Shown here piece after piece: positions 32,957 through 42,148 of a DNA stretch of 64,000 nt. The stretch spans positions 62,001 to 126,000 of the forward strand of contig NZ_BOMM01000038.1 in the NCBI RefSeq assembly GCF_016862195.1, read 5' to 3'. The position numbers and the translations under genes were made by a program. The notes beneath the pieces were generated by a model. It searched no databases. It was not told where the DNA came from and worked only from the letters and a program-made list of their open reading frames with translations. The DNA is from Paractinoplanes ferrugineus. GTDB lineage: Bacteria; Actinomycetota; Actinomycetes; Mycobacteriales; Micromonosporaceae. Position 1 is the stretch's first letter. Each line of letters begins with the position of its first letter.

Positions 32957-33856
32957 CTACCAGCCGCGCTCGGCCAGGCGGTGCGGCACCGGGATGTCGT
33001 CGACGTTGATGCCGACCATCGCCTCGCCGAGCCCGCGGGACACCTTGGCCAGCACGTCGGGGTCGTCGTGGAAGGTGGTGGCCTTGACGATCGCGGCCGC
33101 CCGCTGGGCCGGGTTGCCCGACTTGAAGATGCCCGAGCCGACGAACACGCCCTCGGCGCCGAGCTGCATCATCATGGCGGCGTCGGCCGGGGTGGCGATG
33201 CCGCCCGCGGTGAACAGCACGACCGGCAGCTTGCCCGCCTCGGCGACCTCCTTGACCAGGTCGTACGGTGCCTGAAGCTCCTTCGCGGCGACGAACAGCT
33301 CGTCCTCCGGCAGCGTCTGCAGCCGGCGGATCTCCTGCCGGATCTTGCGCATGTGGGTGGTCGCGTTGGACACGTCGCCGGTGCCGGCCTCGCCCTTGGA
33401 GCGGATCATCGCGGCGCCCTCGGTGATGCGGCGCAGCGCCTCGCCCAGGTTGGTGGCCCCGCACACGAACGGCACGGTGAACTGCCACTTGTCGATGTGG
33501 TTGGCGTAGTCGGCCGGGGTCAGCACCTCCGACTCGTCGACGTAGTCGACGCCGAGCGCCTGCAGCACCTGGGCCTCGACGAAGTGCCCGATGCGGGCCT
33601 TGGCCATGACCGGGATGGAGACGGCGGCGATGATTCCGTCGATCATGTCGGGGTCGGACATCCGGGAGACGCCACCCTGGGCCCGGATGTCGGCCGGGAC
33701 GCGCTCCAGCGCCATCACCGCCACCGCGCCGGCGTCCTCGGCGATCTTCGCCTGCTCGGGCGTGACGACATCCATGATCACGCCGCCCTTGAGCATCTCC
33801 GCCATTCCGCGCTTGACTCGCGCGGTCCCGACGGCGGGCTGGTTATCGGTAGACAT
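32957..33856 (-). CDS. pdxS: Pyridoxal 5'-phosphate synthase subunit PdxS
   Basis: The 299-residue TIM-barrel synthase has the catalytic Lys in VMAKARIGHF, a second Lys in the phosphate-2 region (MIRSKGEAGTG), and the family marker GGIATPADAAMMMQLG. PdxS builds PLP from ribose 5-phosphate, glyceraldehyde 3-phosphate and ammonia supplied by PdxT. ATG 33856 follows GAGGAG by 10 nt. Unlike the common co-directional pdxS-pdxT layout, it is divergent from pdxT, with 178 nt between the starts. Confidence 0.97.
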   Translation of the reverse strand: MSTDNQPAVGTARVKRGMAEMLKGGVIMDVVTPEQAKIAEDAGAVAVMALERVPADIRAQGGVSRMSDPDMIDGIIAAVSIPVMAKARIGHFVEAQVLQALGVDYVDESEVLTPADYANHIDKWQFTVPFVCGATNLGEALRRITEGAAMIRSKGEAGTGDVSNATTHMRKIRQEIRRLQTLPEDELFVAAKELQAPYDLVKEVAEAGKLPVVLFTAGGIATPADAAMMMQLGAEGVFVGSGIFKSGNPAQRAAAIVKATTFHDDPDVLAKVSRGLGEAMVGINVDDIPVPHRLAERGW

Positions 33857-34000
33857 GGGGTATCGACTCCTCAAGCGGGGTTTCGGTAATACGGATCGTA
33901 GGCACGAAGACCCCCGGCACCGATGGCCAATCGACCCCCCGGTGGCCTGCAACGCCGGTTTTCCTCGGTGCGCGACGGCCCGGACGACATCCGGGACAAG

Positions 34001-34028
34001 TTGATCTTGTTGGTCGCCCGCCTAAGCT
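34001..34028 (+). promoter_or_regulatory. Promoter of a probable leaderless pdxT mRNA
   Basis: TTGATC (34001-34006) and TAAGCT (34023-34028) are spaced by 16 nt. The GTG of pdxT begins 7 nt later with no ribosome-binding site, so transcription should start at or next to the start codon. Confidence 0.6.
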
Positions 34029-34034
34029 GGGTCG

Positions 34035-34640
34035 GTGAACATCGGAGTGCTGGCCCTGCAGGGCGACGTTCGGGAACACCTGTCGGCGCTCGCCGAGAGC
34101 GACGTGCTGGCTCGGCCGATCCGCCGGCCCGAGGAGCTGGCCGACGTCGAGGCGCTGGTGCTGCCGGGCGGGGAGTCGACCGCGATCAGCCACCTGGCCG
34201 TGTCGTTCGGGCTGCTCGACCCGATCCGCAAGCGGATCGCCGACGGCATGCCGGTCTACGGCTCCTGCGCCGGCATGATCATGCTGGCCACCGACGTCCT
34301 CGACGGCCGGCCCGACCAGGAGACGTTCCAGGGCATCGAGATGACCGTGCGGCGCAACGCCTTCGGCCGGCAGATCGACTCGTTCGAGGCGTCGGTGCCG
34401 ATCGACGACATTGCGGGCGGCGATTTTCACGCTGTTTTCATCCGGGCGCCCTGGGTCGAACAAGTCGGCGACGACGTGCGCGTGTTGGGCCGCGTCAATG
34501 ACGGGCCGAGCGCCGGTAGGATTGTCGCCGTTCGGCAGGGGAACCTGCTCGCCACGGCTTTCCACCCGGAGCTTACCGGAGACCTGCGCGTCCACCGGTA
34601 CTTCGTCGAGATGGTCCGCCAGGCCGAAGACGCACGGTAG
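34035..34640 (+). CDS. pdxT: PLP synthase glutaminase subunit PdxT
   Basis: The 201-residue class I glutaminase has nucleophile Cys78 (GSCAGMI) and the His177/Glu179 pair (FHPEL). It also has LPGGESTAI and IRAPW typical of PdxT. It releases ammonia from glutamine and channels it into PdxS. GTG 34035 has no ribosome-binding site. A good promoter ends 7 nt before it. It is followed by yebC after 16 nt with its own AGGAGG-like site, so pdxT and yebC probably form one unit. Confidence 0.96.
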   Translation: MNIGVLALQGDVREHLSALAESDVLARPIRRPEELADVEALVLPGGESTAISHLAVSFGLLDPIRKRIADGMPVYGSCAGMIMLATDVLDGRPDQETFQGIEMTVRRNAFGRQIDSFEASVPIDDIAGGDFHAVFIRAPWVEQVGDDVRVLGRVNDGPSAGRIVAVRQGNLLATAFHPELTGDLRVHRYFVEMVRQAEDAR

Positions 34641-34656
34641 ATCACGGAGGTTTTGC

Positions 34657-35409
34657 ATGTCCGGCCACTCCAAATGGGCGACGACGAAGCACAAGAAGGC
34701 CGTCGTCGACGCCAAGCGCGGCAAGATGTTCGCCAAGCTCATCAAGAACATCGAGGTCGCGGCGCGCACCGGCGGTGGTGATCCGGCGGGCAACCCCACG
34801 CTCTACGACGCCATCCAGAAGGCGAAGAAGAGCTCCGTTCCCAACGACAACATCAACAACGCGGTCAAGCGCGGCTCCGGCCTGGAGGGCGGCGGCGCCG
34901 ACTGGCAGACGATCATGTACGAGGGCTACGGCCCGAACGGCGTGGCGATCCTGATCGAGTGCCTGACCGACAACCGCAACCGCGCGGCGACCGAGGTCCG
35001 CACCGCCCTGACCCGCAACGGCGGCACGTTCGCCGACGCCGGCAGCGTCTCCTACCTGTTCAACCGCAAGGGCGTGTTCATCGTCCCGAAGGGCGCGAAC
35101 AGCGAGGACGACCTGATGCTGGCCGTGCTCGACGCCGGCGCCGAGGAGATCAACGATCTGGGCGACTCGTTCGAGGTGGTCAGCGAGCCGACCGATCTGC
35201 CAGCGGTGCGCACGGCCCTGCAGGAGGCCGGCATCGAGTACGACTCGGCCGAGTCCTCCCTGGTCCCGACGATGACCGTGCCGGTCGACGAGGAAGCCGC
35301 CCGCAAGGTCTTCAAGCTGATCGACGCCCTCGACGACTGCGACGACGTGCAGAACGTCTTCGCCAACGTCGACATCAGCGACGAGATCATGGCGGCCCTC
35401 GACGCCTGA
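34657..35409 (+). CDS. yebC: YebC/PmpR-family protein
   Basis: The 250-residue protein begins MSGHSKWATTKHKKAVVDAK, the invariant N-terminus of the family, with YEGYGPNG and the C-terminal DCDDVQNVFAN motif. YebC proteins were named as transcriptional regulators. Later work links the family to relief of ribosome stalling at proline stretches. It has ACGGAGG at the start and precedes ruvC by about 770 nt, with one opposed gene between. In many genomes yebC is directly next to ruvCAB. Confidence 0.96.
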   Translation: MSGHSKWATTKHKKAVVDAKRGKMFAKLIKNIEVAARTGGGDPAGNPTLYDAIQKAKKSSVPNDNINNAVKRGSGLEGGGADWQTIMYEGYGPNGVAILIECLTDNRNRAATEVRTALTRNGGTFADAGSVSYLFNRKGVFIVPKGANSEDDLMLAVLDAGAEEINDLGDSFEVVSEPTDLPAVRTALQEAGIEYDSAESSLVPTMTVPVDEEAARKVFKLIDALDDCDDVQNVFANVDISDEIMAALDA

Positions 35410-35428
35410 TCGAAGTTCGACGTCCCGA

Positions 35429-35452
35429 AGGCCGGCGCCCCCGCGCCGGCCT
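35429..35452 (+). terminator. Hairpin terminator after yebC
   Basis: AGGCCGGCGC and GCGCCGGCCT form a perfect 10-bp stem around CCCC, 19 nt after the yebC stop. There is no T-tract. This is typical of actinobacterial hairpin terminators. Confidence 0.65.
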
Positions 35453-35549
35453 GCACGGCCTGACTTGCCCCGGAGTTCTGGGCGACGCCCGCGTGACAGT
35501 ATTGGATCGTCGATCGCACACCGGACCGTTCCGATGACGGCGCGCGATC

Positions 35550-36086
35550 TCAGTAACTGGTGGAGAGCCAGGACATGTACTGGATCATTCCGCCCACCAG
35601 CAGGATCCCGGAGGCGGCCAGCCGGCCGATCCGGTGCCACTCCTGCTTCCGGTACGCCTTCACCCACGCTATGCCGGCGTCCGCGCGGTAGGCGGCACTG
35701 CTCCGGGCCGTACTCGGCAGCACCGTGGCCTTGCGCAGCGCCAAGCTCGAGCGGGGCGCGCCCACCAGGGAGGGGAAGATCGCTCGCGTGCGCAGCACGC
35801 GGACGTCGACCTCGTAGATCTGCTCGTCGCGCCACCGCCTGGTGCGCTGGGTGAGACGTCTCTCCAGGTACGGCGTGGCCACGTCCTTCCTGGTCAGCCG
35901 GCCCCACCAGGTGAGCCGGCGCCAGTGCCCGGCCACGTCGGTGAGCACGTCCAGATAGAGGTGGGCGGCCTCGAAGTCACCGCCCACCAGGCGGTTCGTC
36001 TCGCGGCACAGCGCGTCCAGGTGGCCGGCGACGAACGTCAGGTAGTCCGGTGGCGGCTCGTCATCCATCGGCGGAACGACGTACAT
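35550..36086 (-). CDS. Hypothetical protein with C-terminal membrane segment
   Basis: The 178-residue protein is mostly soluble and basic (RRLTQRTRRWRDEQIYEVDVR, a position marker at about residues 76-96). It ends in one hydrophobic helix (IGRLAASGILLVGGMIQYM), so it may be tail-anchored. ATG 36086 is used. A later ATG at 36068 is equally possible, as neither has a strong ribosome-binding site. It interrupts yebC and ruvC on the opposite strand. Not recognised. Confidence 0.7.
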   Translation of the reverse strand: MYVVPPMDDEPPPDYLTFVAGHLDALCRETNRLVGGDFEAAHLYLDVLTDVAGHWRRLTWWGRLTRKDVATPYLERRLTQRTRRWRDEQIYEVDVRVLRTRAIFPSLVGAPRSSLALRKATVLPSTARSSAAYRADAGIAWVKAYRKQEWHRIGRLAASGILLVGGMIQYMSWLSTSY

Positions 36087-36177
36087 GACTCCATCGTCGG
36101 AGCGTGTCGGTGCCGGGCGCAAGACCGGGGGGTATTAGGGTGTCGAACACACGTACGTGAGGCAGGGGAGGTCCGTG

Positions 36178-36705
36178 GTGCGCGTGCTCGGCGTCGACCC
36201 GGGGCTCACCCGGTGCGGGGTCGGTGTCGTGGAGGGCGTGCCGGGGCGGCAGTGCAAGCTGATCGGCTACTACGTGGTCTACACCGATCCCGACGACGAC
36301 ATCTCGCTGCGGCTGTTGCGGCTGGACACCGAGTTGGCCGCCCTGGTGGCCGAGCACAAGCCGCAGAGCGTGGCCGTCGAGCGGGTGTTCTCCCAGCACA
36401 ACGTGCGCACGGTGATGGGCACGGCGCAGGCCAGCGGGGTCGCGATCCTGGCCGGCGCGCGGGCCGGGCTGCCGGTCACCACCTATACGCCGAGTGAGGT
36501 CAAGGCGGCCGTGACCGGGTCCGGCGTCGCCGACAAGAAACAGGTGACCGGCATGGTCACCCGGCTGCTCGGGCTCGACGCGCCGCCGAAACCGGCCGAC
36601 GCGGCCGACGCCCTCGCCCTCGCCATCTGCCACATCTGGCGTGGTGGCACCCGGGCCCGGATCGAAGCCGCCGCGCTGGCGGCCAGAAGGGGAGCACGGC
36701 GATGA
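36178..36705 (+). CDS. ruvC: Holliday junction endonuclease RuvC
   Basis: The 175-residue RNase-H-fold resolvase has its acidic residues in place: Asp in VLGVDPGLTRCG, Glu in VAVERVFSQHNV, and the Asp pair in KPADAADALALAI. It cleaves Holliday junctions with RuvAB. GTG 36178 is preferred over the GTG just before it because GGGGAGG at 36165-36171 lies 6 nt upstream. ruvC, ruvA and ruvB overlap by 4 nt each (ATGA), so they are one translationally coupled operon. Confidence 0.97.
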   Translation: MRVLGVDPGLTRCGVGVVEGVPGRQCKLIGYYVVYTDPDDDISLRLLRLDTELAALVAEHKPQSVAVERVFSQHNVRTVMGTAQASGVAILAGARAGLPVTTYTPSEVKAAVTGSGVADKKQVTGMVTRLLGLDAPPKPADAADALALAICHIWRGGTRARIEAAALAARRGARR

Positions 36706-37304
36706 TCGCCAGCGTTCGCGGCGTGGTGGCCGCCATCAACCCGGACAGTGCCGTCATCGAGGTCGGTGGTGTCGGGCTGCAGGTGCAGTGCGCGCCGGGC
36801 ACGCTTGCCGGCCTGAAGGCCGGCGTCGAGGCGCGGCTGGCGACCAGCATGGTGGTCCGGGAAGACTCCTTGACGCTGTACGGGTTCGCCGACGACGACG
36901 AGAAGCAGCTGTTCGAGCTGCTGCAGACCGCGAGCGGGGTCGGTCCGCGGCTGGCGCAGGCGGCGCTGGCCGTGCACCCGCCGGACACCCTGCGGCGCGC
37001 CATCGCCGGTGCCGACCTGGCCACCCTGACCCGGGTGCCGGGCATCGGCAAGAAGGGCGCCGAGAAGATGGTCGTCGAGTTGCGCGACCGGATCGGTCCG
37101 CTGCCGCTGTCCGACGGCGCGCCGGCCGGCATGCTGCGGGGCGACTGGCAGGAGCAGGTGCGCCAGGGTGTGCTCGCGCTCGGCTGGACGGTGGCGCAGG
37201 CCGATCAGGCGGTGGCGGCGGTGGCGGAGACGATCGACGGTGCGGTGCCGCCCGTTCCGCTGCTGCTCCGCCAGGCGATCCGGCTGCTGGGCAAGACCCG
37301 ATGA
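36702..37304 (+). CDS. ruvA: Holliday junction branch migration protein RuvA
   Basis: The 200-residue DNA-binding subunit starts MIASVRGVVAAI. It has the OB-fold domain, two helix-hairpin-helix motifs (LLQTASGVGPRLAQAAL and LTRVPGIGKKGAEKMV) and a C-terminal RuvB-contact domain of about 45 residues. A RuvA tetramer holds the four-way junction for RuvB. It overlaps ruvC upstream and ruvB downstream by 4 nt. Confidence 0.97.
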   Translation: MIASVRGVVAAINPDSAVIEVGGVGLQVQCAPGTLAGLKAGVEARLATSMVVREDSLTLYGFADDDEKQLFELLQTASGVGPRLAQAALAVHPPDTLRRAIAGADLATLTRVPGIGKKGAEKMVVELRDRIGPLPLSDGAPAGMLRGDWQEQVRQGVLALGWTVAQADQAVAAVAETIDGAVPPVPLLLRQAIRLLGKTR

Positions 37305-38335
37305 CCGACGATCTGGTCGCCGCCGAGGCGGGTGACGACGAGCTCGACGCCGAGGCGAGCGTCCGCCCCCGCCGGCTGGCCGAGTTCATCGCCCAGCACC
37401 GGGTGCGTGACCAGCTGGAACTGCTGCTGCAGGGCGCGATGGGCCGCGGCGCGCCGCCCGATCACATCCTGCTGTCGGGGCCGCCCGGCCTGGGCAAGAC
37501 CACGCTTGCCAACATCGTCGCGGCCGAGCTGGGCACGAGCATCCGCACCACGAGCGGCCCGGTGATCGAGCGGTCCGGCGACCTGGCGGCCATCCTGACC
37601 AGCCTCGCGCCGGGCGACGTGCTCTTCATCGACGAGATCCACCGCATCGCGAAACCGGCCGAGGAACTGCTCTATTCGGCGATGGAGGACTTCCGCGTCG
37701 ACGTGATCGTCGGCAAGGGCCCGGGGGCCACCGCGATCCCGCTGGATGTCGAGCCGTTCACTCTCGTGGGTGCCACGACACGCGCGGGATTACTTTCCGG
37801 TCCGATGCGTGATCGATTCGGGTTCGTCGCCCATCTCGACTTCTACTCACCGGCCGATCTGGACTCGCTGTTGCATCGGTCGGCGCGCATTCTCGGGGTG
37901 CCGATCACCGCGGCGGGGGCGGCCGAGATCGCCGGCCGCTCGCGCGGCACGCCGCGCATCGCGAACCGTCTGCTCCGCCGGGTGCGGGACTATGCCGAGG
38001 TGCGGGCCGACGGGGTGGTCACCGAGGAGACCGCCAGGGCGGCACTGAAGGTGTACGACGTGGACGCGCTCGGCCTTGATCGCCTTGACCGCGCCGTGCT
38101 GCGGGCGCTCATCGAGTCGTTCCGGGGCGGTCCGGTCGGCCTGTCCACCCTCGCGGTCGCCGTCGGTGAGCAGTCCGATACCGTCGAGGAGGTCTGCGAG
38201 CCGTTCCTGGTGCGGGCCGGACTGCTCGCGCGCACCCCCCGCGGCCGGGTGGCGACCGAGGCCGGCTGGCTGCATCTGGGCAAGACGCCGCCGTCCGGAG
38301 TCGTGCAGGGCGACCTGTTCGCCCGAGACGCGTGA
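37301..38335 (+). CDS. ruvB: Holliday junction branch migration ATPase RuvB
   Basis: The 344-residue AAA+ motor has Walker A GPPGLGKTT, Walker B FIDEIHR, sensor 1 GATTRAGLL, the Arg finger in GPMRDRFGF, sensor 2 GTPRIANRLLRRVRD, and the C-terminal winged helix (EEVCEPFLVRAGLLARTPRG). It pumps DNA through the RuvA-bound junction. ATG 37301 overlaps the ruvA stop. No further gene follows for 143 nt, so the operon ends here. Confidence 0.97.
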   Translation: MTDDLVAAEAGDDELDAEASVRPRRLAEFIAQHRVRDQLELLLQGAMGRGAPPDHILLSGPPGLGKTTLANIVAAELGTSIRTTSGPVIERSGDLAAILTSLAPGDVLFIDEIHRIAKPAEELLYSAMEDFRVDVIVGKGPGATAIPLDVEPFTLVGATTRAGLLSGPMRDRFGFVAHLDFYSPADLDSLLHRSARILGVPITAAGAAEIAGRSRGTPRIANRLLRRVRDYAEVRADGVVTEETARAALKVYDVDALGLDRLDRAVLRALIESFRGGPVGLSTLAVAVGEQSDTVEEVCEPFLVRAGLLARTPRGRVATEAGWLHLGKTPPSGVVQGDLFARDA

Positions 38336-38394
38336 AATCCCCTCGTAATGTGAACGTGATGTGTGCCGCATTCGGACTTCCCAGGTTGACCGAT

Positions 38395-38400
38395 TAGACT
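38395..38400 (+). promoter_or_regulatory. -10-like box upstream of yajC
   Basis: TAGACT lies 78 nt before the yajC start in the 143-nt gap after ruvB. It is a plausible start for the yajC-secD-secF transcript. The -35 element is poor (CATTCG), so the assignment is tentative. Confidence 0.35.
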
Positions 38401-38478
38401 CGCCGCGGTTCAACCGGGATGTGTATATCGCCCTGACGCGCCCGAGTCGCGCGCCGGTGGCTTACGGAAGGCTTTCTA

Positions 38479-38880
38479 GTGGTTCACGCAGCAGCCGCAG
38501 GTGGCTCAGGCGGAAGTGGCTTCACGACGATCCTGTTCCTCCTTCTCCTCTTCGGCGTCGTCTATTTCCTGATGATCCGCCCGCAGCAGAAACGGCGCCG
38601 CGAGGCCCAGTCGATGCAGAGCGCGCTCGGTCCGGGCGACCAGATCGTGACGATCGGCGGGCTGCACGGGACCGTTGTATCCATCGATGACGATGTGGCT
38701 ACTCTGGAGGTCGCTCCCGGCGTCGTGGTGAAGTTCGCCCGTCCGGCTATCGCCCGCGTGCTTCCGAAGCCCGAGCCCGTCGTTGACACGGATGAGGTTC
38801 TGGTCGAGGACGAGCCCGTCATCGAGGAGCACCCGGTGATCGTGGACGACACGACCGCCGACAAGAGCAAGAAAGACTGA
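38479..38880 (+). CDS. yajC: Sec translocon accessory subunit YajC
   Basis: The 133-residue protein has one membrane span (TTILFLLLLFGVVYFLMI) followed by the family marker RPQQKRR and the compact domain GDQIVTIGGLHGTVV. An acidic tail of about 45 residues (VEDEPVIEEHPVIVDD) is longer than in E. coli. YajC associates with SecDF at the translocon. GTG 38479 begins the yajC-secD-secF operon. Confidence 0.95.
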   Translation: MVHAAAAGGSGGSGFTTILFLLLLFGVVYFLMIRPQQKRRREAQSMQSALGPGDQIVTIGGLHGTVVSIDDDVATLEVAPGVVVKFARPAIARVLPKPEPVVDTDEVLVEDEPVIEEHPVIVDDTTADKSKKD

Positions 38881-39010
38881 ACAGAGGTTCACGGATCGGC
38901 CCGCGGCGCACCCTGCCGTCGGGCCGCTTCGTCCGGCCGGACATCGGCCACGCACAATGATCGGCGCCGCCAGGGGGCGGCCGACACACGCACTAGGGAG
39001 ACCGAACGCC

Positions 39011-40924
39011 GTGGCACGACCACCACAGGGACAGATGCATCCCGGACGCCAACTCGGCGTGCTCGGCCTGGTCTTCGTCGTCCTGTATCTGCTTGTGTTC
39101 TTCGCCGGTGGCGCGAAGGGCAGCTTCACCGACCGCCTGCAGCCGAAACTGGGCCTGGATCTGGTCGGTGGCACACAGGCCACCTACATCGCCTCCGTGC
39201 AGGGCGGCCAGGACCCGTCCAAGGACAGCATGGAGCAGGCCCGGACGATCATCGAGAACCGCGTCAACGCGCTCGGTGTCTCCGAGGCCGAGGTCGTCAT
39301 CCAGGGCAACCGCAACATCGTGGTGTCGCTCGCGGGTGAGTCCGACGACCAGCTCAAGGACCTCGCGACGGCCGCGCAGATGCGGTTCCGCCTGCTGATC
39401 GGCACCACCGGCGACATCGCCCAGACGGCGATGAACCCGTCGACCGCCACGCCGTCGGTGGCCGCCTCGGCCACGCCGTCGGCCGGCGGCTCGGCGAAGC
39501 CGTCGGCGAGCGGCAGCGCGCCGGCCGTCAACGCCTCCCCGTCGGCCAAGAGCACGAGCGGCGGCCAGGGCGGTGGCGAGGTCGTGAAGGCGCCGAGCCC
39601 GAGCGTCAGCCCGAGCCCGAGCGTCACCTCGACCCCGGCCGCCGACAGCACCGCCCCGGTGCCGGGCCAGGAGCAGGTCTCGCTCGACGACGTCAAGAAG
39701 AAGGTCGGCGCCGCCGCCTGGGCCGCGGCCGAGAAGCTGACCGCTCCCGTCGACCTGTCCGCCGACCCGAAGGCCGGCCTGGCCTACTACGGCTTCGGCA
39801 AGCTCACCGGCCCCGAGGTCAACGCGCTGAGCCCGGACATGCAGTTCAACATTCCGACCATCGGCTGCGAGAAGCAGCTCGACGAGCGGCCCAACGGCGC
39901 CATCGACAACATCCAGTCCAAGGTCGTGGCGTGCTACAACGGCGCCAAGGTCATGTTGGACAAGGCGTCGGTGGTCGGTGACGACATCTCCAAGGCGTCC
40001 GCTCAGCTCGACCCGCAGAACGGCCAGTGGGTGGTCTCGCTCGACTTCAAGAGCGAGGGTCAGACCAAATGGACGGCCCTGACGCGTACGGCGTTCAACG
40101 CCACCGCGAGCGAGCCCTGCTACACCGCCGCCCAGGCGCTGTACTCGAGCATCGAGCACTGCGCGGTCGCCGTCGTCCTCGACAAGAACGTCATCTCGGC
40201 GCCGCAGATCCAGGGCGTGCTGACCAGCACCTCGCAGATCACCGGCCAGTTCACCGCGGTGTCCGCCAAGCAGCTGGCCGACCAGCTCAACTTCGGTGCG
40301 ATCCCGGTGACCTTCACCGCCGGCCCGGCCCAGACGGTCTCCGCGACGCTCGGCATCCAGCAGCTGCAGGCCGGTCTGCTGGCCGCCGCGATCGGGATGG
40401 CCCTGGTCGCGGTCTACGCGTTCTTCTACTACCGCCTGCTCGGCTCGGTCATCTTCCTGAGCCTGATCCTGTCCGGTCTGCTGACCTTCGGCGCGCTGGT
40501 CTTCCTCGGCCGTACGGTCGGCTTCACGCTGACCCTGGCCGGTATAGCGGGCTTCATCGTGTCACTAGGTGTGGCCGCGGACTCGTTCGTCATCTACTTC
40601 GAACGTCTGAAGGACGAGATCCACGAGGGCCGAACACCGCGCTCCGCGGTGCCCCGCGCGTGGGCCCGCGCCCGCCGCACGATCATCTCGGCGAACACGA
40701 TCACGATCATGGCCGCCGTGGTTCTCTACATCGTCTCGATCGGCGCGGTGCAGGGTTTCGCCTTCGCGCTGGGTCTGTCGACCGTGCTCGACCTGCTCGT
40801 GGTGTTCCTGTTCCGGCACCCGATCATGACGATGTTCGCCAGCACCAAGGCGTTCATGTCGCCGCGGGTCAGTGGCCTCGGCCGCGTCCTGCGTCGCGCC
40901 CAGACCGATGCCAAGGAGGCCTGA
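39011..40924 (+). CDS. secD: Protein-export membrane protein SecD
   Basis: The 637-residue protein has the first membrane span near 13-33, SecD motif LGLDLVGGTQ (residues 49-58) and periplasmic P1 domain. A Ser/Ala/Pro-rich insertion (about 142-217) lies inside the P1 region. Five C-terminal spans carry the conserved GVAADSFVIYFERLKDE. GTG 39011 follows GGGAG by 10 nt. A longer in-frame start at 38957 lacks a ribosome-binding site. With SecF it uses the proton-motive force to pull exported proteins. secF follows after one base. Confidence 0.94.
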   Translation: MARPPQGQMHPGRQLGVLGLVFVVLYLLVFFAGGAKGSFTDRLQPKLGLDLVGGTQATYIASVQGGQDPSKDSMEQARTIIENRVNALGVSEAEVVIQGNRNIVVSLAGESDDQLKDLATAAQMRFRLLIGTTGDIAQTAMNPSTATPSVAASATPSAGGSAKPSASGSAPAVNASPSAKSTSGGQGGGEVVKAPSPSVSPSPSVTSTPAADSTAPVPGQEQVSLDDVKKKVGAAAWAAAEKLTAPVDLSADPKAGLAYYGFGKLTGPEVNALSPDMQFNIPTIGCEKQLDERPNGAIDNIQSKVVACYNGAKVMLDKASVVGDDISKASAQLDPQNGQWVVSLDFKSEGQTKWTALTRTAFNATASEPCYTAAQALYSSIEHCAVAVVLDKNVISAPQIQGVLTSTSQITGQFTAVSAKQLADQLNFGAIPVTFTAGPAQTVSATLGIQQLQAGLLAAAIGMALVAVYAFFYYRLLGSVIFLSLILSGLLTFGALVFLGRTVGFTLTLAGIAGFIVSLGVAADSFVIYFERLKDEIHEGRTPRSAVPRAWARARRTIISANTITIMAAVVLYIVSIGAVQGFAFALGLSTVLDLLVVFLFRHPIMTMFASTKAFMSPRVSGLGRVLRRAQTDAKEA

Positions 40925-40925
40925 G

Positions 40926-42134
40926 ATGGCCCGTGAAGGTCTAGCCAGTCGCCTCTACCAGGGCGAAGCGAACATCAACATCGTCGGCCGCCGGAAGACC
41001 TGGTTCACCATCGCGGCCGTGCTGGTGCTGATCTCGATCGCCAGCTTCTCGATCAAGCAGTTCGAGTTGGGTATCGAGTTCGCCGGTGGCACGTCGTTCA
41101 GCGTGCCCGCCAAGACCACCAGCGGTCAGGTGCTGACCCAGGAAGAGGTCTCCAACGCGGTCGAGCGCGCGGTCAAGTCGGCCGACCCGGAGGCCGAGAT
41201 CGGCGCCGCGCAGAAGGTCGACAGCGTCGGCAGCGCCGAGAGCTACTTCACGGTCCGGGCCTCCGACCTGACCGCGCCGCAGGCCGAGGCGGCCAAGACG
41301 GCAGTGGTCCGGGACCTCGGGGTCAAGGCCGACGACGTCAGCGACGACCGGGTGTCGGCGGCCTGGGGCGGTCAGGTGACCAGACAGGCCATCATCGGTC
41401 TGCTCGTCTTCCTGGTCCTGGTGATGGCCTATCTGGTGATCCGGTTCGAGTGGCGGATGGCGGTGGCCGCGCTGTCCTCGCTGCTGCTCGACCTGCTGCT
41501 CACCGCCGGCGTCTATTCGCTCGTCGGTTTCGAGGTCACCCCGTCGACGGTGATCGGCTTCCTGACGATCCTCGGTTATTCGCTGTACGACGTGGTGGTG
41601 GTGTTCGACAAGGTTCAGGAGAACACCCGTGGCATCACGGCGGGCAGCACCAAGACGTACTCGGAGGCGACGAACCTCGCCGTCAACCAGACCCTGATGC
41701 GTTCGATCAACACCGGTCTGGTCGCCCTCCTGCCGGTCGGCGGCCTGCTGTTCATCGGGGCCGGCCTGCTCGGCGCGGGCACCCTGAAGGACCTCGGTCT
41801 GGTGCTGTTCGTCGGTATGGGCCTGGGCGTCATCTCCTCGATCATGTTCGCGGCGCCGGTGCTGAGCGCCTTGAAGGACCGCGAGCCGAAGATCAAGGCG
41901 CACACCGCCCGGGTGCTCGCCCGGCGCGCGTCGGCCAAGTCCGGCGACGTGGCGCCCCGTGCCGAGCGGCAGCGCCCGGCGAACGTGACCGCGTCCGACG
42001 AGGCCCCGGCCCTGGCCACGCTGTCGCCGCGCCCGGGAGCCCGGCCGACCGCGAAGCGCAACACCAACCGCGGCGGTGGCGGCCGTCCCGGTGGGGCCGG
42101 CAACCGCCCGAGCGGTGGCACCAAGCCTCGCTGA
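40926..42134 (+). CDS. secF: Protein-export membrane protein SecF
   Basis: The 402-residue partner of SecD has the first span near residues 27-44, the motif ELGIEFAGGTSF, five C-terminal spans and the SecF signature GYSLYDVVVVFDKVQENTR. A basic, disordered tail of about 80 residues (TAKRNTNRGGGGRPGGAGNR region) extends beyond the usual end and may contact the ribosome or nucleic acid. ATG 40926 starts one base after the secD stop. The hairpin at 42149-42182 ends the operon. Confidence 0.95.
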   Translation: MAREGLASRLYQGEANINIVGRRKTWFTIAAVLVLISIASFSIKQFELGIEFAGGTSFSVPAKTTSGQVLTQEEVSNAVERAVKSADPEAEIGAAQKVDSVGSAESYFTVRASDLTAPQAEAAKTAVVRDLGVKADDVSDDRVSAAWGGQVTRQAIIGLLVFLVLVMAYLVIRFEWRMAVAALSSLLLDLLLTAGVYSLVGFEVTPSTVIGFLTILGYSLYDVVVVFDKVQENTRGITAGSTKTYSEATNLAVNQTLMRSINTGLVALLPVGGLLFIGAGLLGAGTLKDLGLVLFVGMGLGVISSIMFAAPVLSALKDREPKIKAHTARVLARRASAKSGDVAPRAERQRPANVTASDEAPALATLSPRPGARPTAKRNTNRGGGGRPGGAGNRPSGGTKPR

Positions 42135-42148
42135 TCCACTTCGCGAAC

